64,000 bases of DNA from Marinagarivorans algicola. GTDB taxonomy: Bacteria; Pseudomonadota; Gammaproteobacteria; Pseudomonadales; Cellvibrionaceae. The translations under genes were made by a program, and so were the position numbers. Shown in pieces: positions 58,612-64,000 of the stretch. The stretch covers positions 1 through 64,000 of the forward strand of contig NZ_LGAK01000022.1 in assembly GCF_001292705.1 (NCBI RefSeq). The letters run 5' to 3'. Position 1 is the stretch's first letter. The number at the start of each line of letters is the position of its first letter. Under the pieces are notes generated by a model. It was not told the origin of the DNA and searched no databases. It saw nothing but the letters and a program-made list of their open reading frames with translations.

Positions 58612-60105
58612 ATGCAAAATAAGCCCCAACTGAATTTTTGGCAAATCTGGAATATGTGTTTTGGGTTTTTAGGTATCCAGTTTGGGTTTGCACTCCAAAA
58701 TGCCAATGTGAGTCGTATATTTCAAACGCTTGGCGCGAGTATCGATGATATTCCTATTTTGTGGATTGCAGCACCTATAACAGGCCTTGTTGTACAACCG
58801 ATTGTTGGTTATTTAAGTGATAACACATGGGGGCGTCTAGGGCGTCGCAGACCTTATTTCTTGTATGGCGCTATAGCAACATCGGCAGCGTTATGCTTTA
58901 TGCCGCACTCGCCAACGCTATGGATTGCCGCGGGTATGCTGTGGATTATGGATGCCTCTATTAATGTATCTATGGAGCCATTCCGTGCTTTGGTGGGTGA
59001 TAACTTACCTAAAAATCAGCAACCAAAAGGCTATTTAGTGCAAAGCTTTTTTATTGGTGTTGGTGCTATTGTCGCTTCGGCATTGCCTTGGGTTTTTACG
59101 AATATATTAAATGTTTCTAATACTGCAGAGGCGGGTCAAATACCCGATTCAGTGACTTATGCTTTTTATGCCGGCGCGGTTATTTTATTTTTAGCTGTGG
59201 GCTGGAGTATTATTAAAACGAAAGAATACTCACCAGAGGAGCTGGCTAGTTTTGATGAGCACAATACGATCACAAACACTGAGAGTGTTATCGCCAGCCA
59301 GTTTAATACTCAAAAATGTAATCGCTATGCTGTTATTACCGCGCTCGCTGGTGCTGTTATTTTAAGTGCCGTTATTTATTTTGAGCTAGATCAGCAGCTG
59401 TATATTTTAGCGGGGTTATTGGCTGTGGCTGCCATTATGCTGTTATCTATTCCCTTTTTACACAACAAAGGCCGGGTTGAAAATGGCTACTATAAAGTGG
59501 CTGTTGATTTTTTTAATTTACCCAAAACCATGCGTCAACTAGCACCTGTGCAATTTTGTAGCTGGTTTGCGTTATTTGCTATGTGGATTTACACCACTTC
59601 CGCGGTGACATCACACCATTATGGTAGTAGCGATACCACCTCGGTCGCTTATAATACGGGCGCCGATTGGGTGGGTATTTTATTTGCGGCTTACAATGGC
59701 TTTGCCGCATTGGCCGCTTTAGTGATTCCAGTTTTAGTCAATAAATTAGGCGTTAAAAAAGCACATTTATTGAATATGGCGCTGGGTGGCCTAGGCTTAG
59801 CCTCCATGACGATGATTAACGACCCCGCGTATTTATTGTTATCAATGGTAGGGGTTGGCTTTGCTTGGGCATCTATTTTATCGTTACCCTATGCGATGCT
59901 CGCATCGAGCTTGCCTAGCCATAAAATGGGCGTCTACATGGGTATATTTAACTTTTTTATTGTGATTCCTCAAATTCTTGCTGCAACTTTACTTGGGTTT
60001 ATTGTGAACACCTTTTTTGGTGGTGAAGCCATTTATGCGCTGGTGACAGGTGGTGTGCTTATGGTAGCGGCGGGGTTATTAACCTTACGCGTGAGCACTG
60101 ATTGA
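58612..60105 (+). CDS. MFS sugar transporter (SLC45/MalY-like)
   Basis: 497 aa from the ATG at 58612. The frame also opens at 58579, but that ATG lies inside the terminator hairpin. About twelve TM segments; N-terminal WNMCFGFLGIQFGFALQNAN and loop motif DNTWGRLGRRRPYFLYG are typical of the glycoside-pentoside-hexuronide/SLC45-like MFS group, known in Caulobacter and Xanthomonas as the maltose/disaccharide importer next to a TonB receptor. It should carry maltose or maltodextrin across the inner membrane. The alpha-amylase gene follows 51 bases downstream. Confidence 0.9.
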   Translation: MQNKPQLNFWQIWNMCFGFLGIQFGFALQNANVSRIFQTLGASIDDIPILWIAAPITGLVVQPIVGYLSDNTWGRLGRRRPYFLYGAIATSAALCFMPHSPTLWIAAGMLWIMDASINVSMEPFRALVGDNLPKNQQPKGYLVQSFFIGVGAIVASALPWVFTNILNVSNTAEAGQIPDSVTYAFYAGAVILFLAVGWSIIKTKEYSPEELASFDEHNTITNTESVIASQFNTQKCNRYAVITALAGAVILSAVIYFELDQQLYILAGLLAVAAIMLLSIPFLHNKGRVENGYYKVAVDFFNLPKTMRQLAPVQFCSWFALFAMWIYTTSAVTSHHYGSSDTTSVAYNTGADWVGILFAAYNGFAALAALVIPVLVNKLGVKKAHLLNMALGGLGLASMTMINDPAYLLLSMVGVGFAWASILSLPYAMLASSLPSHKMGVYMGIFNFFIVIPQILAATLLGFIVNTFFGGEAIYALVTGGVLMVAAGLLTLRVSTD

Positions 60106-60156
60106 GCCGCAATAATTTTTTATGACTTTAATAGCCTAACGATAGGGTGTGCAGTG

Positions 60157-61911
60157 ATGGCCATACACAATAAAGCGAAAAACATAAAACATAACTCTAC
60201 ACTAGGGGCTTGGCTTGCAAGCCTTACATTAATTGCAGCGCCTTTTGTTGCGAGTCATCATGCGATGGCTGATGAAACGATTAACGATAAAAAGCGTTCT
60301 GTAAACTCAAATACTGTCAGTCAAAGTTTTTATGGCACATTAGAGCCTATGGCCAAACGCCCTATTTATTTTGTTGTGACTGATCGCTTTGCTGATGGCG
60401 ACCCTACAAATAATCAGTTAAAGCAAGGTGGCCAATACCCCACATTTAATCAGCCTCTCACTCATAAAGGCGCCAACAATGCCAATATAGGCTACATGGG
60501 TGGTGACTTTAAAGGCATCGCGAACAATGCTGACTACATTGCTAAGATGGGCTTTGGTGCTTTGTGGTTAACACCTATTGTACAAAATCCCGATCAGCAC
60601 TTTACCGGTGGCGTTAGTGTGGGCGAGGCGATGTTTACCGATAAAGGTAAAACAGGTTATCACGGGTATTGGGGCGTTAACTTTTTTGAGGTAGATGAGC
60701 ATTGGCCCTCTAAAGATTTAAATTTTAAGCAACTGACTCAAACGCTTAAAAAGCATAATATCAGTACAGTGCTCGATATTGTTGCTAATCATGGTTCTCC
60801 GTCGTTTACAATGCCAGTCAAGCAGCCGCTATTCGGTCAATTGTATGATAAAAATGGTCAGCTAAAGGCCGACCATCAAAATTTAAAACCCACTGATTTA
60901 GATCCTAAAAACCCTTTGCATAAGTGGTATCACAATCAAGAGGACTTGGCTGAGCTTTCAAATATTAACGAGCAAAATCCAGAGGTACTAGAGTACTTTG
61001 TGGCGGCTTATTTACAGTGGATAGAGCAAGGTGCTGATGCTTTTCGCGTTGATACGATTAGGCATATGCCCAATAGTTTTTGGAAGGCCTTTAGCGACCG
61101 TATTCGCGCAAAGCATCCCAACTTTTTTATGTTTGGCGAGCATTTTAGCTTTGAAGCAAAAGATATTGCTCAACATACCTTTGCTGAAAATGGCAGTATC
61201 AGTGTGTTAGATTTTCCTGGTCGCAAGGCGATGGTTGATGTATTTGAAAATAATCAATCTATGACTAATTTGCAGAGTTACTTGCATCTTGATGATACGA
61301 TTTACAACAATCCTTATGAGTTAGCGACCTTTTATGATAACCATGATATGGCGCGCATTAATGCTACTGATGCCGGTTTTATCAATTTGCATAATTGGTT
61401 ATTCACCAGTCGTGGTATCCCGGTAGTGTACTACGGCAGTGAAGTCGGCTTTATGCGTGGTACTAAAGAGCACTATGGTAACCGCAACTTTTGGGGGCAA
61501 AAAGCGATTGATCAAGCAAAAGAGCACCCGATACAAAAAGCATTAACAATGATTGCTAATGTTAGAAAAAAGAGCATAGCGCTGCAGCAGGGTTTACAAG
61601 TTGATATTAATTATGGGCAGCATCACGGTGTGTTTTTACGGGTATATCAGCATGAAGGCGTTAGCTCGAGTGCGTTAGTTTTATTAAACAGAAGTAAAGA
61701 GTCGCAGGTATTATCGGCTGATCAGTTTGTGCAAACCGGTCAGTGGCAAAATATAGTAACAGGTAAAACAATCACACATACAGGCGGTCGTTTAAGTATA
61801 GATGTACCGGCTAATGGTTTTATTGTTTTGCAAAATACTGCACCGGTGACCGAGCCTGCGTTGGTTAAGCATTTATGTAAGCTCCCTCGCGTCGAGTGTC
61901 CTCGTTCATAA
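60157..61911 (+). CDS. Secreted GH13 alpha-amylase
   Basis: 584 aa from the ATG at 60157 (AGGG 9 bases upstream). Signal peptide ending near ASHHAMADE. GH13 barrel with VTDRFADGDPTNN, ALWLTPIVQNPD, region I DIVANHGSP, nucleophile Asp299 in DAFRVDTIRHMP, acid/base Glu328 in MFGEHFS and Asp397 in YDNHDMAR. A C-terminal beta domain follows (about 490-565). It should hydrolyse starch or maltodextrin in the periplasm or at the surface before uptake. The C-terminal tail has two Cys (HLCKLPRVECPRS). A terminator follows. Confidence 0.93.
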   Translation: MAIHNKAKNIKHNSTLGAWLASLTLIAAPFVASHHAMADETINDKKRSVNSNTVSQSFYGTLEPMAKRPIYFVVTDRFADGDPTNNQLKQGGQYPTFNQPLTHKGANNANIGYMGGDFKGIANNADYIAKMGFGALWLTPIVQNPDQHFTGGVSVGEAMFTDKGKTGYHGYWGVNFFEVDEHWPSKDLNFKQLTQTLKKHNISTVLDIVANHGSPSFTMPVKQPLFGQLYDKNGQLKADHQNLKPTDLDPKNPLHKWYHNQEDLAELSNINEQNPEVLEYFVAAYLQWIEQGADAFRVDTIRHMPNSFWKAFSDRIRAKHPNFFMFGEHFSFEAKDIAQHTFAENGSISVLDFPGRKAMVDVFENNQSMTNLQSYLHLDDTIYNNPYELATFYDNHDMARINATDAGFINLHNWLFTSRGIPVVYYGSEVGFMRGTKEHYGNRNFWGQKAIDQAKEHPIQKALTMIANVRKKSIALQQGLQVDINYGQHHGVFLRVYQHEGVSSSALVLLNRSKESQVLSADQFVQTGQWQNIVTGKTITHTGGRLSIDVPANGFIVLQNTAPVTEPALVKHLCKLPRVECPRS

Positions 61912-61957
61912 TTTTTAAACTCTGTGTTTTGGTTACACTTATGTTGACGCACTTATG

Positions 61958-62001
61958 TAGACACCCGCATCACGGTTATTGATGTTGGTGTCTATTTTTT
62001 T
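61958..62001 (+). terminator. Intrinsic terminator after alpha-amylase
   Basis: TAGACACC and GGTGTCTA with an inner GCATCA/TGATG pairing form a long stem followed by seven T on the plus strand. Confidence 0.88.
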
Positions 62002-62023
62002 GCATCCCTTGTGCGTGTGAGTG

Positions 62024-63109
62024 CTATTGTGTGCTGGGTGTTTTTGCGAGGCTGCTATCTCGAATAACAAGTTTTGGCATGAGTGTTATTGACTCGACGG
62101 GGGTAGACTGGATTTGCTGCATTAGCTGTTGCACCAGTAATTCGCCGGCTTGCGCAGTGCTTTGCCTAATCGTGGTGAGGCTGGGCGTAATGTAAGCCGC
62201 CGCAGCCATATCATCAAAGCCCGTAACGCAAATGTCTTTGGGCACTTTTAACCCTTTACTGTGTAGTGCTTTAATGGCACCAAAGGCAATAGTATCGCTA
62301 GCGCACACGAGTCCTTGTAAATCATGATGATGATTGAGTAGTACCTCTACAGCATCTTTGCCAGCGGCTTCGGTATTGTGTGTATCGACTTGTACACCTT
62401 GAGTGGGATTATGACTGGTAGTATATTTTTTGAGCGCTTGCTTAAAGCCAATATAGCGCGTACGAAACTCGGGGTTACTCGGGCTAATATCGCCCAAGAA
62501 GGCAAGCTTTTTTAAGCCTTGTGACAACAAGTGATCGGTGGCTAAAAAAGCCCCTTGTTCATTATTACAGCCCACACTATGGCCTGGTAGCTCTTTGTGG
62601 TTTGGCCCCCATAACACAAAATGAGCGCCTGCGTTTTTGAGTGCAACGAGTTTGTCTTTGGCTCTGACATAATCACCATACCCCAGCAAAATTAAACCAT
62701 CTGCCCGATGCGCCTCTTCATAGTCGGCGAGCCAATTTTGACTTAACTGTTGGAATGATACTAATAAGTCAAAACCTCGCTTAGCGGTTGAGTGGGTAAT
62801 GCCACCTAGCAATGATAAAAAAAATGGATTGATATGCGAGTCATCAGTGGTTGGGTCGTCAGCCAATAATAAGGCAATCGTTTTAGTGCTCTGACTACGC
62901 AAGTTACTCGCATTTTTGTCGACGGTGTAATTCATTGCGTCGGCAATGGCTTGAATACGCTGGCGTGTTTGTTCGCTCACCAAAGGGCTGCCGCTTAGTG
63001 CACGCGATACAGTTGATTGCGATACACCGGCTTGATAGGCAATATCTATGGATGTTGCTTTGCGCTTTGACGGCTCTTGGGGTGCATCGTTAGAGTTGCG
63101 TTTTGGCAT
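62024..63109 (-). CDS. LacI-family transcriptional repressor of the maltodextrin locus
   Basis: 361 aa. The N-terminal LacI helix-turn-helix (about 18-62: IDIAYQAGVSQSTVSRALSG, with the hinge helix region after) is followed by a periplasmic-binding-protein-like effector domain (about 75-345) that senses a sugar. The start ATG at 63109 has AAGG 8 bases upstream. The leading residues are Lys/Pro-rich. It is convergent with the alpha-amylase gene. The three CG-centred palindromes in 55300-55392 are the likely targets. It probably binds maltose or a derivative; compare MalI/MalR-type LacI proteins. No operator copy was found clearly at its own promoter. Confidence 0.92.
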   Translation of the reverse strand: MPKRNSNDAPQEPSKRKATSIDIAYQAGVSQSTVSRALSGSPLVSEQTRQRIQAIADAMNYTVDKNASNLRSQSTKTIALLLADDPTTDDSHINPFFLSLLGGITHSTAKRGFDLLVSFQQLSQNWLADYEEAHRADGLILLGYGDYVRAKDKLVALKNAGAHFVLWGPNHKELPGHSVGCNNEQGAFLATDHLLSQGLKKLAFLGDISPSNPEFRTRYIGFKQALKKYTTSHNPTQGVQVDTHNTEAAGKDAVEVLLNHHHDLQGLVCASDTIAFGAIKALHSKGLKVPKDICVTGFDDMAAAAYITPSLTTIRQSTAQAGELLVQQLMQQIQSTPVESITLMPKLVIRDSSLAKTPSTQ

Positions 63110-63667
63110 AAAGCCGCCTTATCTGAATACATCGGGTAGAGCCTTTTATAGCACGCTTTAGCATGACTTGTCCTTTTAGAATCTGCATTTTTATTAAATC
63201 TTAATGTACTATTTAATCATTTTTGTAACTATTTAGAGGTACTGGAATTGGACGCTATATAAGCGCTCTCGACATTTTCCCCTGTACTATCTAACTCTTC
63301 TTTCCCTGCAAGGCTCGGCACTTAAAGTGCCCAGAAAATAATCTATTAGCAGCCTAATAAGTCAATAACTCCCACTCTATTCTACGAAGAGCCATACACA
63401 ATGGCCTTGAGTAAAAATGACGACTAGAGGGCTATGATTAAATCCGGTGTTATCAGCAAACGACCTATTAATGGGTCCGTGGGTGTCGTAAATTAAGTGG
63501 CTCAATCAAGCGAAAACCTGACTTATGATTGACATCAGGCGCTCATTCAACAAATACCGTTAGGGTGAGCTGACAGGGACTTTTTTAAGTCAACCAGCGG
63601 CCGCCAGCGTTTGGCGTGCCCTGCCGCCTAATTGATACCACTCATCACAGATAGCTTAGAGCTGCGA
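63110..63667. other. Intergenic region with repeat and a GC-rich patch
   Basis: 558 bases between the LacI gene and glmS, both minus. It holds dispersed repeat copy 4 (63227-63265). A more GC-rich patch at about 63475-63640 (GTGTCGTAAATTAAGTG at the left, GCGGCCGC inside) has a different composition from its surroundings and may be a decayed insertion sequence end. No intact gene. Confidence 0.5.
63227..63265 (+). repeat. Dispersed intergenic repeat, copy 4 (internally deleted)
   Basis: AACTATTTAGAGGTACTGG, AATTGGACGCTATATAAGCG: the left end of the repeat joined directly to its right end, with about 40 central bases missing. The join falls in the short GGCGCT-like repeat that occurs twice in the full copy. 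Confidence 0.65.
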
Positions 63668-64000
63668 TTATTCGACCGTTACACTTTTTGCTAAGTTACG
63701 CGGTTGATCGACATCGGTTCCTTTAATAATGGCAACGTAATAACTGAGTAATTGCAAAGGTAGGGTGTAGACAATAGGTGCAAGCCACGGGTGTACATCG
63801 GGTATTTGAATGACTTTCATCGTGTCATCGCTTTTAAATTGCGAGGCGGCATCGGCAAAAACATATAACTGGCCACCGCGTGCGCGCACTTCTTCGACGT
63901 TAGATTTAAGTTTTTCTAATAAATCATTATTAGGGGCGACGACAATAATGGGCATTTCAGCATCAATAAGGGCTAGCGGGCCATGCTTTAATTCACCGGC
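63668..64000 (-). CDS. glmS: Glucosamine-6-phosphate synthase, C-terminal part (partial)
   Basis: The last 110 codons only; the gene runs off the right edge of the window, so the first in-frame ATG at 63955 is internal. [17 protein letters not shown] and the C-terminal [15 protein letters not shown] are the near-invariant end of GlmS, including the SIS-domain C-tail that closes the active site. GlmS makes glucosamine-6-phosphate from fructose-6-phosphate and glutamine for cell-wall synthesis. It is transcribed away from the right edge, toward the LacI gene. Confidence 0.97.
   Translation of the reverse strand, partial: AGELKHGPLALIDAEMPIIVVAPNNDLLEKLKSNVEEVRARGGQLYVFADAASQFKSDDTMKVIQIPDVHPWLAPIVYTLPLQLLSYYVAIIKGTDVDQPRNLAKSVTVE

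Noticed and set aside
1-64000. CRISPR arrays, integron attC sites or prophage modules
   Set aside because: I saw no regularly spaced direct repeats, no integrase gene and no phage structural genes. The dispersed repeat has irregular spacing and mixed orientation.

Overview
The window looks like a chromosome segment of a marine polysaccharide-degrading gammaproteobacterium of the Cellvibrionales type (Saccharophagus/Teredinibacter/Cellvibrio relatives). This is inferred from secreted lipoproteins with poly-serine linkers, glycoside hydrolases, two TonB-dependent receptors, a complete type IV minor-pilin operon and moderate-to-low GC. No marker gene fixes the genus. The left edge carries the last bases of a 5S rRNA gene and its terminator. 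The right edge is the 3' end of glmS.

Layout. 0.1-10 kb, minus strand: an HDOD protein, then the minor-pilin operon fimU-pilV-pilW-pilX-pilY1-pilE and an unknown two-TM protein. 10.4-19.8 kb, plus strand: an ECF sigma / FecR / STN-type TonB receptor surface-signalling triad, a secreted PLC-like phosphodiesterase and a secreted GH3 beta-glycosidase. 20.2-28.2 kb, minus strand: a redox locus of two lipoproteins that join one c-type heme to RCC1-like repeats, a Tat-exported DUF1552 protein, and a chimeric DUF1592/1588/1585 lipoprotein with malectin-like and thrombospondin-3 modules and two hemes. 29-34 kb: a beta-helix lipoprotein, a membrane-anchored AraC regulator and a lipoprotein GH5 glucanase. 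36.4-40.5 kb: cpxP divergent from cpxRA with a perfect CpxR box, followed by a di-heme peroxidase. 40.6-46 kb: a spermidine-synthase-like protein, a five-heme cytochrome with a small secreted partner, tRNA-Asn, a lipoprotein and an outer-membrane barrel protein. About 46.2-46.7 kb: a decayed IS630-family transposase. 47.3-53.3 kb: a 1681-aa hybrid histidine kinase and a SPOR protein. 53.5-63.1 kb: a maltodextrin locus (alpha-glucosidase, TonB receptor, MFS transporter, secreted alpha-amylase, LacI repressor) with three palindromic operators in the divergent promoter.

How it fits together. The maltodextrin genes form a full route: outer-membrane uptake, inner-membrane transport and cytoplasmic hydrolysis under one LacI regulator. 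The 20-34 kb block brings together cell-surface redox proteins and polysaccharide-active lipoproteins around one AraC regulator. It is my best candidate for an undescribed system: surface-exposed electron transfer or oxidative attack linked to glycan degradation. Its function is inferred from domains and neighbours only.

An 80-bp dispersed repeat is present in four intergenic copies, each next to carbohydrate or TonB-receptor genes. Start codons were moved from the longest ORF wherever a signal peptide, prepilin motif or Shine-Dalgarno sequence argued for it.
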